Source: Scatosoma sp045594025
GTDB taxonomy: Bacteria > Bacillota > Clostridia > Christensenellales > Borkfalkiaceae
Direction of reading: 5' to 3'
Length of the DNA stretch: 47,520 nucleotides
NCBI GenBank assembly: GCA_045594025.1
Contig: JAZNXS010000011.1
Span: 1 to 47,520, forward strand
Positions 39,479 to 47,500 of this stretch are shown here, piece after piece. Made by a program: the position numbers and the translations under genes. Position 1 is the first letter of the stretch. Every line of letters starts with the position of its first letter. The notes under the pieces were generated by a model, which made no database searches, was not told the DNA's origin, and was given only the letters and a program-made list of their open reading frames with translations.

Positions 39479-40501
39479 TTATCTTTGTACTCTGCCGCTG
39501 CCGTCGCCGCCTGCAAGCTTTTCCACTTCCGCAACGGAAACACGGTTGTAGTCCCCTTCAATCGAGTGCTTCAATGCCGAGGCCGCTACCGCGAACTCAA
39601 TCGCTTCCTGCGTGGATTTCCCATTCAACAGCGCGTAAATCAACCCGCCACCGAAGGAGTCGCCGCCGCCGACGCGGTCTACAATATGCAAATGATAGGA
39701 CTTCGAGAAGCAGTAGTTTTCGCCGTCGTAAAGCATACCTGCCCAGTCGTTATCGCTTGCCGAAATGGACGAACGGAGGGTGATTGCCACCTTCTCAAAA
39801 CCGAACTTGTCCGCAAGCTGTTTTGCAACCGATTTATAGCCTTCATGATTGAGCTTACCGCCGTAAATATCCGTGCCTTCCGCTTCAATACCGAATACGT
39901 CTTTTGCATCCTCTTCGTTAGAGATGCAAACGTCTACGTATTTACAAAGCTCGGTCATCGCTTCACGCGCTTCTGCTCTCGTCCACAGCTTACCGCGGTA
40001 GTTAAGGTCACAGGAAATCTTCACACCACGTGCTTTCGCAGCTTTACAAGCTTCTAAACAAATTTCCGCAACGTTCTTGCCAAGGGCGGGCGTAATTCCC
40101 GTGAAATGGAACCAATCTGCGCCCTCGAAAATGCTATTCCAGTCGAAATCCTCTTTGCTCGCCAATGCGATTGCGGAGTTCGCTCTGTCGTAGATACAAA
40201 CGGAACCGCGCTGCGAAGCGCCCTTTTCCAAGTAATAAATACCTACTCTGTCGCCGCCGCGAACGATTTTCGTGGTGTCCACGCCAAAGTGACGAAGGGA
40301 ATCCACCGCCGCCTGACCGATTGCGTGTTTGGGCAATTTGGTTACGTATACGCTATCCATGCCGTAATTTGCAAGGGAAACAGCTACGTTTGCTTCGCCG
40401 CCGCCGAACGTTGCCTGCATTTGGTCGTTCTGGAAGAAACGGTAATAGCCGTTGGGCGCAAGTCTTAACATAAGTTCCCCGAAGGTTACTATTCTTTTCA
40501 T
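39479..40501 (-). CDS. kdgK: 2-dehydro-3-deoxygluconokinase
   Basis: PfkB-family kinase that phosphorylates KDG to KDPG. The start at 40501 has AGGAG 8 nt upstream; the frame continues upstream into the repeat element and is not coding there. The 340-residue protein begins IVTFGELMLRLAP, has FGGGEANVAVSLANYG (PfkB signature 1) and VDRVGGGDSFGGGL (signature 2 with the catalytic Asp). Last gene of the hexuronate run. Confidence 0.93.
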   Translation of the reverse strand: MKRIVTFGELMLRLAPNGYYRFFQNDQMQATFGGGEANVAVSLANYGMDSVYVTKLPKHAIGQAAVDSLRHFGVDTTKIVRGGDRVGIYYLEKGASQRGSVCIYDRANSAIALASKEDFDWNSIFEGADWFHFTGITPALGKNVAEICLEACKAAKARGVKISCDLNYRGKLWTRAEAREAMTELCKYVDVCISNEEDAKDVFGIEAEGTDIYGGKLNHEGYKSVAKQLADKFGFEKVAITLRSSISASDNDWAGMLYDGENYCFSKSYHLHIVDRVGGGDSFGGGLIYALLNGKSTQEAIEFAVAASALKHSIEGDYNRVSVAEVEKLAGGDGSGRVQR

Positions 40502-40532
40502 TGTTTTTTCTCCTAATTTAATATTACTCGTC

Positions 40533-40653
40533 AAAAACGCAAAGATGCAAGCAAGACAAGGAGCAGCGAGCATATCGATAGGAGTGTACTAGCCGTACAC
40601 GACTGAGATACGCGGAACTGCAACGAAGTATTGCGACGCATATATGCGTTTTT
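40533..40653 (-). repeat. dispersed intergenic repeat, copy C (full length, between eda and kdgK)
   Basis: About 121 bp with terminal inverted repeats AAAAACGCA (40533-40541) and TGCGTTTTT (40645-40653), an internal hairpin GTGTAC/GTACAC around TAGCC (40584-40600), and the core CAACGAAGTATTGCGACGCA near its right end. It starts at the eda stop codon. The end facing kdgK reads TGCGTTTTT and could attenuate transcription. Confidence 0.75.
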
Positions 40654-41204
40654 TATTGTTCCAGTTTTTCTAAAGCTTCCTTAACAAAGAACGATCCGCC
40701 AATCGCCGCAATCTTATCCCATGCAAGGAACTCGTCAATGTTGCTTCTATCCACACCGCCCGTAGGGATAAACTTCACCTGAGGGAAGGGCGCGGAAAGC
40801 GCTTTGAGCGCCTTCAAGCCGCCGTAAATATTCGCAGGGAAGAACTTAACCGTTGTAATACCAAGCTCCAACGCCTGCATAATTTCCGTGGGCGTTACGC
40901 AACCGGGGAAATAAGGAATCCCCCTTTCATTACAAATATTCGCTACCGCTACGGACAAGCCGGGGGAAACGATAAACTGCGCGCCTGCCACCAAAGCAGC
41001 TTCACATTGCGCCGCATTGATAACCGTGCCTGCGCCGATGCTCATTTCAGGATAGTTCTTACAAGCGTAAGCAATCGCCTCCGCCGCACAAGCGGTACGG
41101 AAGGTGATTTCCGCCGTATTGATACCGTTGTTTTTCAATGCCGTCAAAATTCTATCCGTTTCGGAAAGCTCTTTAATGACGACTACGGGAACAAATTTTT
41201 CCAT
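40653..41204 (-). CDS. eda: KDPG/KHG aldolase
   Basis: Cleaves KDPG to pyruvate and glyceraldehyde-3-phosphate. The 183-residue protein is some 20 residues shorter than the E. coli enzyme at the N-terminus. AEITFRT (catalytic Glu) is near residue 32, GAGTVINAAQCEAALVAGAQFIVSP (in part GAGTVINAAQ) follows, and VKFFPAN near 121 holds the Schiff-base Lys; TGGVDRSNIDEFL near 150. Between uxuB and kdgK. Confidence 0.94.
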   Translation of the reverse strand: MEKFVPVVVIKELSETDRILTALKNNGINTAEITFRTACAAEAIAYACKNYPEMSIGAGTVINAAQCEAALVAGAQFIVSPGLSVAVANICNERGIPYFPGCVTPTEIMQALELGITTVKFFPANIYGGLKALKALSAPFPQVKFIPTGGVDRSNIDEFLAWDKIAAIGGSFFVKEALEKLEQ

Positions 41205-41250
41205 ATTTTTACCTCTATAAAATTAAAATAGACTTTTTATTGCAGTTTCA

Positions 41251-41292
41251 AAAAATGCAAGTTGAACGCCGTATTGCGACGTATATACGCCG
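41251..41292 (-). repeat. dispersed intergenic repeat, copy D (truncated, between uxuB and eda)
   Basis: Minus strand CGTATATACGTCGCAATACG resembles CGCATATATGCGTCGCAATAC of copy C. It begins at the uxuB stop codon and breaks off after about 40 bp. Confidence 0.6.
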
Positions 41293-42138
41293 TTATACCC
41301 CAGAATATGCCGCGAAACCGCAGTCAATAGGCAGCACAACACCCGTGATCGCCGAAGCCGACCTATCATCGCAAAGGAACAACGTTGCGCCGAGCAATTC
41401 CTCCGCATCAACGAACCTACCCGTGGGCGTACCATTCAAAATCTTTGCGCTTCTCGCTGTAGGCGTGCCGTCTTCGTTGAACAAAAGCGCCTTGTTCTGC
41501 GCAGATACCAAGAAGCCGGGAGCGATTGCATTACAACGAATACCCGTACCTGCAAAATGGGTTGCAAGCCATTGCGTGAAGTTGGAAATACCCGCCTTCG
41601 CCGCAGAGTATGCAGGGATCTTCGTGAGGGGTATGTACGCGTTCATCGAAGAAATGTTCAAAATACAACCACTCTTTTTCGCCACCATATCTTTTGCGAA
41701 TACCTGCGTAGGAAGAAGCGTTCCTTGGAAATTGAGCTTAAATACAAAGTCCACGCCGTTGCTATCCAAATCAAAGAAGGACTTACCCCCCTCTTTCGCT
41801 TCGTGCTGATATTCGTTATCCGTCGTCGCTCTGGGGTTATTACCGCCTGCGCCGTTCACCAAAATATCGCAAGCACCCAAATCCTTTAATACCGCTTGGT
41901 GTACCGCTTCCAGATTTTCCGTTTCCAAAACGTTCGCCTTGTAGCCTTCACAAACAAAGCCTTCCGCTTTCAATTCCGCGGCAAGTTTTTTCACCGCTTC
42001 CTCATTCAAATCAAGCGCCGCTACTTTTGCGCCGCTTTGCGCAAATGCTCTTGCCATCGCGCCGCAGATCAAACCGCCTGCACCCGTAACAACGACAACC
42101 TTTCCGCTAAAATCAATATTCAAAGGCAATTTAACCAT
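41293..42138 (-). CDS. uxuB: D-mannonate oxidoreductase (fructuronate reductase), SDR type
   Basis: Interconverts fructuronate and mannonate with NAD(P)H. The 281-residue protein starts MVKLPLNIDFSG at 42138 after AGGAGAAAGGAC. It has VTGAGGLICGAMARAF (cofactor loop), VNGAGGNNPRAT in place of NNAG, and ISSMNAYIPLTKIPAYSAAK with the Ser, Tyr and Lys triad. SDR-type mannonate oxidoreductases are the Firmicutes version of UxuB; the assignment leans on the uxuA neighbour 11 nt away. Confidence 0.87.
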   Translation of the reverse strand: MVKLPLNIDFSGKVVVVTGAGGLICGAMARAFAQSGAKVAALDLNEEAVKKLAAELKAEGFVCEGYKANVLETENLEAVHQAVLKDLGACDILVNGAGGNNPRATTDNEYQHEAKEGGKSFFDLDSNGVDFVFKLNFQGTLLPTQVFAKDMVAKKSGCILNISSMNAYIPLTKIPAYSAAKAGISNFTQWLATHFAGTGIRCNAIAPGFLVSAQNKALLFNEDGTPTARSAKILNGTPTGRFVDAEELLGATLFLCDDRSASAITGVVLPIDCGFAAYSGV

Positions 42139-42149
42139 GTCCTTTCTCC

Positions 42150-43229
42150 TTATTTCAATTTTTCTAACATATCCCACACGCCGAGCATATACATAATGCC
42201 AAGCGCTCTATCGTACAGGCCGTAGCCGGGGCGCACTTTACCAGGACCTTCATCCCAAAGGTGCCTACCATGGTCGGGACGAATATATCCGTCAAAGCCA
42301 CAATCGTGGTATGCTTTTAAGATATCGAGGATACCCGTATCCCCATCGCAATCACGGTGGCTCGCTTCCGAGAAATCCCCGTTTTCAAAATGCTTTACGT
42401 TACGAATATGCGCAAATGCAATTCTATCGCAGTGCTTTCTAACGATTTCCGCCACGTTGTTATCGGGATTTGCATTCAAGCTACCCGAGCACAGCGTCAG
42501 GCAGTTGTATTCGTCGTCCACCATTTTCAAGAATCTATCGATGCTGGGCTCGTCCACCAAAAGACGGGGCAAGCCGAAAATATCCCAAGGTGGATCGTCC
42601 ATGTGGATAGCCATCTTAATGTCGCATTCACGACAGGTAGGCATGATCGCTTCGAGGAAGTATTTGAGGTTCGCCCAAAGCTTTTCCTTATCCACGTCAG
42701 CGTATGCCTTAAACAGCTCGTCCAGCTTCGCCATACGTTCGGGTTCCCAACCAGGGAAGGACATATTGTACTTTTCTGTGAAATCCAAGATATACTTCGC
42801 CATTGCGTTGTAATCGTCCTGAATCATATTTTTTTCATAGAAAAGCGCCGTCGAACCGTCGCCTACTTCATGGAAGAGATTACTTCTCGTCCAGTCGAAA
42901 ATCGGCATAAAGTTATAGCAAATTACCTTAACGCCAAATTTAGACAAATTGCGAATGGTCTGTTTGTAGTTTTCAATATACTGATCACGGGAAGGCAAAC
43001 CGATTTTGATATCATCGTGCACGTTTACCGATTCCACAACGTCGATATTAAAACCGTACTTATCGCACTGCTCTTTCACCTTTGCGATTTCTTCGGGTTG
43101 CCAGATTTCGCCGGGCATCTTATCGTGAAGCGCCCATACGATACCTACAACGCCGGGAATCTGCTTGATATCCGACAGCTTGATACGATCGTTTCCTTCT
43201 CCGTACCAACGGAAGGTCATTTTCATCAT
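42150..43229 (-). CDS. uxuA: mannonate dehydratase
   Basis: Dehydrates mannonate to 2-keto-3-deoxygluconate. The 359-residue length equals the Bacillus protein. MTFRWYGEGNDRIKLSDIKQIPGVVGIVWALH (MTFRWYGEGND, GVVGIVWALH) opens the TIM barrel; MAIHMDDPPWDIFGLPR, SGSLNANPDNN, FAHIRNVKH and RPDHGRHLWDE carry the metal and substrate residues. Two adjacent ATGs; the first is at 43229 with AGGAG 6 nt upstream. An intercistronic hairpin lies just before it. Confidence 0.95.
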   Translation of the reverse strand: MMKMTFRWYGEGNDRIKLSDIKQIPGVVGIVWALHDKMPGEIWQPEEIAKVKEQCDKYGFNIDVVESVNVHDDIKIGLPSRDQYIENYKQTIRNLSKFGVKVICYNFMPIFDWTRSNLFHEVGDGSTALFYEKNMIQDDYNAMAKYILDFTEKYNMSFPGWEPERMAKLDELFKAYADVDKEKLWANLKYFLEAIMPTCRECDIKMAIHMDDPPWDIFGLPRLLVDEPSIDRFLKMVDDEYNCLTLCSGSLNANPDNNVAEIVRKHCDRIAFAHIRNVKHFENGDFSEASHRDCDGDTGILDILKAYHDCGFDGYIRPDHGRHLWDEGPGKVRPGYGLYDRALGIMYMLGVWDMLEKLK

Positions 43230-43243
43230 GCTATTCTCCTTTT

Positions 43244-43268
43244 GCAAGCCGCATTTTCTGCGGCTTGC
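43244..43268 (-). promoter_or_regulatory. intercistronic hairpin between the GH2 gene and uxuA
   Basis: Minus strand GCAAGCCGCA, loop GAAAA, TGCGGCTTGC, followed directly by AAAAGGAG, the uxuA ribosome site. There is no T-run, so it is not a terminator; it may set mRNA stability or gene ratio. Confidence 0.7.
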
Positions 43269-43280
43269 CATGCTTTCTGA

Positions 43281-45539
43281 TTATTTTCTCAAATGCTTGG
43301 GTTTACGGATACGGTTGAGCTGTTTGTTCATCTTCAAAAGCTCTTCCTTTGTCCACGTAATATTCATATTGCCCATTAGGTTGGTCATACGAAGCACCGT
43401 GAAACCGCCCATCATCTGCATCATGCCTTCATTAATTTCGAAACCGGCTACTTTACCGTCGCCACCTTCGCCGCCCGTAAGCGCTTTCTTAATCTTCATT
43501 GCCATCTTCGCAAACCAAAGCTTACCCCAGAAGCTTGCCATAATATCCGCCATCTTATCGTTGAGCGAATATCTACCCTCGGGTGCGTCGATATCGAACC
43601 AGTTCAAAATAGCACCCTTTTCTTTGAGCACGTAGTCCTGATTCATTTCGTCTACCTTGCGAATCGTACCTTCATCTCTCAAATCACCTGCCACCGCAAC
43701 GATTGTACTTTCACCAACGTTGGGCACTTCGAAATAGAAGAAATGTTCGGGGCTTTGCTTTTTGCCGAGGCTAACACCATTGACAAAGAGCTCTACTTCG
43801 AGCTGGTTGGAATATACCGTTACCTTCGTTACGTCCTCAACACGGTCGATATAACGCTTACCGCAAAGGTGAACGAACGGCTCGTCCGAAAGCCATGCCT
43901 TGTATGCATAGAAGGAATCCTTCTTATATTTACGATCGAAGGTCATCAAGCCCTTATGGTTCTGACCGTTTTCGCCGCCCTCTGCACGAGCGTCTGCGCC
44001 AAAGTCGAACATGTTCCATACGTGAGTAGCCCACAAATATTTACGAGTAAAGAGCTGTTTGATGAGTTCTTCATGATAGAATGCCTGATATTCTTCCGTA
44101 TAGTCACCCTGCACAGGGTTGGAAGTATGCCAGTTCAACGCTTCGCAGCCATATTCGGAAACGCCGATAGGCTTGTCTGGGAACATCGCGTGGAACTTAT
44201 CAAACCAAGGCCCGTTCATCGACGTGTCGCCGCCGTACCAACCGAAGTAATGGTTGTAGGAAACAACGTCGGGAATCTGCACGTAAGGCTCGTCCATGCC
44301 GCACATGGAAACGCAAGCCATCGTCGTAAGACGAGTCTTATCCATTTCATGCACAAGGTCGTTCAAAACGTGATGATTATCGATCAAATCGGGATCCTTC
44401 GCACCGCCCATGGTGATTTCGTTGGAAAGCCCCCAAACCACGATGGAGGGGTGGTTGTAGTTCTGTACAACAAGCTCCTTCATCTGCGTGATGGTGTTTT
44501 CTCTGCCGTTTGCCATATGTCTGGAAATGTAAGGAATTTCCGCCCAAATCACAAGACCTTTTTCGTCGCAGAGATCATAGAAATACTGGTCATGCTGATA
44601 GTGTGCAAGACGAATGGTCGTAGCGCCCACTTCCATAATCAATTCGATATCTTCTTCATGGTGTTCAGGAAGAAGCGCGTTACCGATGCCCCATCTGTCC
44701 TGATGACGGGAAACACCGCGCAAAGGATATTCTTCACCGTTCAAAATGAAACCTCTTTCGGGATCGATTTCAAACGAACGGCAACCGAAGCGAGAGCATA
44801 CCGCGTCGATCGCTTCGCCGCCTCGTACAAGCTCTACTTCGCAGCAATACAGGTACGGATCCTTTCTACCGTTCCAAAGACGGGCGTTTTCAATGACGAA
44901 ATGCGCTTTCTTTTCTGCCGTCTTTACCTGCATCAATTCGTTTTCTTCTTTATCGTAAATCGTATAAACGAGTTCGTCGCCTTCTTCCAAGCCCTTCACG
45001 TATACTTCTACGTCCACGTTTGCATTTGCGCCGTCCATAACGGGCGTGATTACCAACCCCTTACCGCCGAAATAATCGAGGTCAAAGTGAGACTTGGGTA
45101 CGCAAATCAAGTTTACGTTACGGTACAAACCGCCGTAGAAAGTGAAGTCCGCTGTTTGAGGATATACTCTATCGTTGGGCGCGTTGTCCACCACGATAGC
45201 GATTTCCGTTTCATCAGTCAATTCTTCCGTTACGTTTACACGCCACGTAGAATAGCCGCCGTCATGGTGCATCAAATGTTTCCCGTTTACGTAAACGTCC
45301 GCAGACGAGTTTGCGCCGTTGATTTCTAAATAGCATTCGCTGTCCGCAGGTACGTCCGCTTTTGCAAGATTTTTTACATACAGACAAGAGCCTCGGAAAT
45401 AATCGTTACCGCCGTCCTGACCGTCTACTGCATTCCAAGAATGGGGCAAGTTAACAACCTCGCCGCCTTCCTTTGCATTGACGTCCGAAACCCCCTTAAA
45501 AAAGTTCCAGCTTTCATTCCAGTTAATAATTTTTCTCAT
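43281..45539 (-). CDS. glycoside hydrolase family 2, probable beta-glucuronidase or beta-galactosidase
   Basis: A 752-residue GH2 enzyme, start MRKIINWNESW at 45539 after GGGAGG. N-terminal jelly roll (LPHSWNAVDGQDGGNDYFRGSC, given as LPHSWNA and YFRGSC), Ig-like domain and TIM barrel follow. The general acid/base is in VVWGLSNEI, the nucleophile in GVSEYGCEA, WAEIPY and WNMFDF are further GH2 marks. No signal peptide, so cytoplasmic. Glucuronidase is favoured by the uxu genes in the same run. Beyond about residue 660 is an extension ending MGGFTVLRMTNLMGNMNI and KEELLKMNKQLNRIRKPK, not part of the catalytic fold. Confidence 0.88.
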   Translation of the reverse strand: MRKIINWNESWNFFKGVSDVNAKEGGEVVNLPHSWNAVDGQDGGNDYFRGSCLYVKNLAKADVPADSECYLEINGANSSADVYVNGKHLMHHDGGYSTWRVNVTEELTDETEIAIVVDNAPNDRVYPQTADFTFYGGLYRNVNLICVPKSHFDLDYFGGKGLVITPVMDGANANVDVEVYVKGLEEGDELVYTIYDKEENELMQVKTAEKKAHFVIENARLWNGRKDPYLYCCEVELVRGGEAIDAVCSRFGCRSFEIDPERGFILNGEEYPLRGVSRHQDRWGIGNALLPEHHEEDIELIMEVGATTIRLAHYQHDQYFYDLCDEKGLVIWAEIPYISRHMANGRENTITQMKELVVQNYNHPSIVVWGLSNEITMGGAKDPDLIDNHHVLNDLVHEMDKTRLTTMACVSMCGMDEPYVQIPDVVSYNHYFGWYGGDTSMNGPWFDKFHAMFPDKPIGVSEYGCEALNWHTSNPVQGDYTEEYQAFYHEELIKQLFTRKYLWATHVWNMFDFGADARAEGGENGQNHKGLMTFDRKYKKDSFYAYKAWLSDEPFVHLCGKRYIDRVEDVTKVTVYSNQLEVELFVNGVSLGKKQSPEHFFYFEVPNVGESTIVAVAGDLRDEGTIRKVDEMNQDYVLKEKGAILNWFDIDAPEGRYSLNDKMADIMASFWGKLWFAKMAMKIKKALTGGEGGDGKVAGFEINEGMMQMMGGFTVLRMTNLMGNMNITWTKEELLKMNKQLNRIRKPKHLRK

Positions 45540-45586
45540 ATCTTCCTCCCAGAAGTTTTTCACTATTTGATATATTCGATAATTTT

Positions 45587-45598
45587 GCGCATATGCGC
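45587..45598. promoter_or_regulatory. 12-bp palindrome downstream of the GH2 promoter, possible operator
   Basis: GCGCATATGCGC, perfect, lies 17-28 bp after the -10 box, within the early transcribed region. The binding protein is unknown. Confidence 0.5.
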
Positions 45599-45614
45599 GC
45601 ACTATACCTCATAT

Positions 45615-45643
45615 ATTATAAGATAAAATACCCTTTCTGTCAA
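45615..45643 (-). promoter_or_regulatory. sigma-A promoter of the GH2-uxuA-uxuB-eda-kdgK run
   Basis: Minus strand TTGACA (45643-45638), 17 bp, TATAAT (45620-45615), consensus. The 319-bp gap between the GH2 and symporter genes also holds the palindrome at 45587, the plus-strand promoter at 45755 and the leader hairpin at 45805. The AT-rich middle (45644-45754) shows nothing else. Confidence 0.88.
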
Positions 45644-45754
45644 GAGCAATTTTTTATTTTCTTTGGCAATTTATAACGTTTTTGATAAAAAAAACTATTT
45701 TTTCCTTCTTTTCTTATCACTACGAACATTTTTTGTTAAAATCGAAAAAAAGCA

Positions 45755-45783
45755 TTGACATAATTCATTTTTTCCTATATAAT
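45755..45783 (+). promoter_or_regulatory. sigma-A promoter of the symporter gene
   Basis: TTGACA (45755-45760), 17 bp, TATAAT (45778-45783), consensus. Confidence 0.87.
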
Positions 45784-45804
45784 TATATCACAATTCTATC
45801 ACAT

Positions 45805-45833
45805 GGAGAGCGACAAACGGTTCGTCGGTCTCC
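45805..45833 (+). promoter_or_regulatory. leader hairpin of the symporter mRNA
   Basis: GGAGAGCGAC, loop AAACGGTTC, GTCGGTCTCC: nine pairs with one G-G mismatch, located between +1 and the AGGAGG at 45848. It could bind a protein or set mRNA stability. Confidence 0.55.
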
Positions 45834-45858
45834 TCAAAATAATGATTAGGAGGAATAT

Positions 45859-47358
45859 ATGGAAACCGTACAAAACAAACGTCCTTTCGGTATGAGGGAC
45901 AAGGTCTCCTACGCAGCCGGCGACCTCGGCTGTAACATGAGCTTTGCGTTGAAGAGCACCATTATGGCTATCTTCTGGACGCAGTTCATGGCACTTGGAG
46001 AAGAACTTTATGCAACTCTGTTATTAGTCGTCCAAATTTGGGACGCTATCAACGACCCCCTGCTCGGCTCGATGTTCGACGCAGACAAGAGAAGATATAA
46101 GCACGGCAAATTTAAGACGTATATTTTCATCGGTGCCCTTGGTCTGTTGTTCTCCGGCTTGTTCTTCTTCTTACCTTTACCCAAAGCACCGCTTGTCATG
46201 AGATGTATTCTCTTCGTACTCGGTTACGTTCTTTGGGATGCTTTCTACACCGTTGCTAACGTACCTTACGGTTCGATGATGTCCGTTATCTCGCAAGACG
46301 GCTCTGAACGTTCTCAGCTTTCCACGTGGCGTTCGATCGGTTCAATGGTCGGTAATATTCTTCCTATGGTATTACTTCCCCTCATTTGCTATGACGCAAG
46401 TAACAACCTTAAAGGTGAAACTGTATTCATAGCTGCTATCATCATGGGCGTTATCGGTTTGGCTTGCTTTATCTATATGTTGAAGACGACGACCATCCGT
46501 GTGGAAGAAAACAGCGTTATCATCAGCGAAAAGGTTGAAAAGTTCAACATCTTCAAGGCTATGTTGAATTTCCTTAAGAACCCTCCTGCAATCGGCGCAA
46601 CGCTTGCTGCAATGGCAATGTTCATCGGTATGCAAGGTTCAACCACCGCTACCACGGTATTGTTCCAGGCTTATTTCGGGAACGCACAAATTTCCGGTAT
46701 TATCATGTTGATCGGCTATCTCCCCATGTTCTTGTTTATGCCCTTCATTAAGAAGATCGTAGACAGATTCGGTAAGAAAGAAGCTTGCGCAGTAGGCGCC
46801 GCAGTTAGCGTATTCGGTGCACTTCTCCTCTTCCTGCCCCTTGGTAACGGCACAGCTGGCTTGGTAGGCTACGTTATCGCACAGGTATTCTTTGGCTTAG
46901 GTCTTGGTTTCTATACTTGCGTTAGCTGGGCGCTTATGGCGGACGCTATCGACTATAACGAATGGAAGAATGGTACGAAGGAAGAAGGTACGGTTTACTC
47001 CCTCCATTCTTTCTTCAGAAAGCTTGCACAAGGCCTTGGCCCGTCCCTTGTTATTTTGCTCATGAAAGGTCTCGGTTATGACGGTAAACTCGGCGCAAAC
47101 CAACCCTTCCCCGTTGCTGAAAACATGAAGTGGCTTGTCGCTGCATTGTATACGTTTTCTGCAATCGTTATGTTCGTTTCCATCGCATTCATCTACAACC
47201 TCAACAAGAAGAAGGTTGCACAAATGACGGAAGAACTTAACGCAAGAAGAGCAGCTGAAGCTGCTGCTGTAAGCGAATTTGCTAGTGAAGAACCTGTAGA
47301 AGTTACAGAAAACGTTGAAACGGAAATCGTAGAAGAAGATTACGATGACGAAGAATAA
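45859..47358 (+). CDS. GPH-family sugar:cation symporter (GusB-like)
   Basis: A 499-residue, 12-helix transporter of the glycoside-pentoside-hexuronide family. FGMRDKVSYAAGDLGCNMSF opens the first helix; WDAINDPLLGSMFDADKRRYKHGKFK (WDAINDPLLG, DADKRRYKHGKFK) is the family signature between helices 2 and 3; NVPYGSMMSVIS and MADAIDYNEWKNGTKEEG follow. The last 40 residues (ARRAAEAAAVSEFASEEP and acidic EEDYDDEE) form a cytoplasmic tail not usual in the family. Divergent from the GH2/uxu genes, so it probably imports the glucuronide or related substrate. AGGAGG precedes the ATG. Confidence 0.92.
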   Translation: METVQNKRPFGMRDKVSYAAGDLGCNMSFALKSTIMAIFWTQFMALGEELYATLLLVVQIWDAINDPLLGSMFDADKRRYKHGKFKTYIFIGALGLLFSGLFFFLPLPKAPLVMRCILFVLGYVLWDAFYTVANVPYGSMMSVISQDGSERSQLSTWRSIGSMVGNILPMVLLPLICYDASNNLKGETVFIAAIIMGVIGLACFIYMLKTTTIRVEENSVIISEKVEKFNIFKAMLNFLKNPPAIGATLAAMAMFIGMQGSTTATTVLFQAYFGNAQISGIIMLIGYLPMFLFMPFIKKIVDRFGKKEACAVGAAVSVFGALLLFLPLGNGTAGLVGYVIAQVFFGLGLGFYTCVSWALMADAIDYNEWKNGTKEEGTVYSLHSFFRKLAQGLGPSLVILLMKGLGYDGKLGANQPFPVAENMKWLVAALYTFSAIVMFVSIAFIYNLNKKKVAQMTEELNARRAAEAAAVSEFASEEPVEVTENVETEIVEEDYDDEE

Positions 47359-47377
47359 TTGAACGTATAAACGTTTG

Positions 47378-47406
47378 CCGCCCGCTTTTTTAAGCGGGCG
47401 GTTTTT
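47378..47406 (+). terminator. terminator of the symporter gene
   Basis: CCGCCCGCTT, loop TTTT, AAGCGGGCGG followed by TTTTT. Confidence 0.93.
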
Positions 47407-47449
47407 CTGCATAATCCTAAAAATACTTATAAAAAGGGTATAAAAACAG

Positions 47450-47478
47450 TTGACAAAAACGAAAAAAAATTCTATACT
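47450..47478 (+). promoter_or_regulatory. sigma-A promoter of the tRNA at the right edge
   Basis: TTGACA (47450-47455), 17 bp, TATACT (47473-47478), with an A-rich spacer and upstream region. Confidence 0.8.
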
Positions 47479-47500
47479 ATATAAGCAATTTGAATAAAGC

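Noticed and set aside
43743..45329. 528-codon open frame on the plus strand
   Set aside because: It lies fully antisense to the GH2 gene, whose motifs and ribosome site are clear; the translated product has no recognisable domain.
45644..45754. CcpA (cre) site between GH2 and symporter genes
   Set aside because: ATAACGTTTTTGAT near 45672 is only a weak match; not enough to call.
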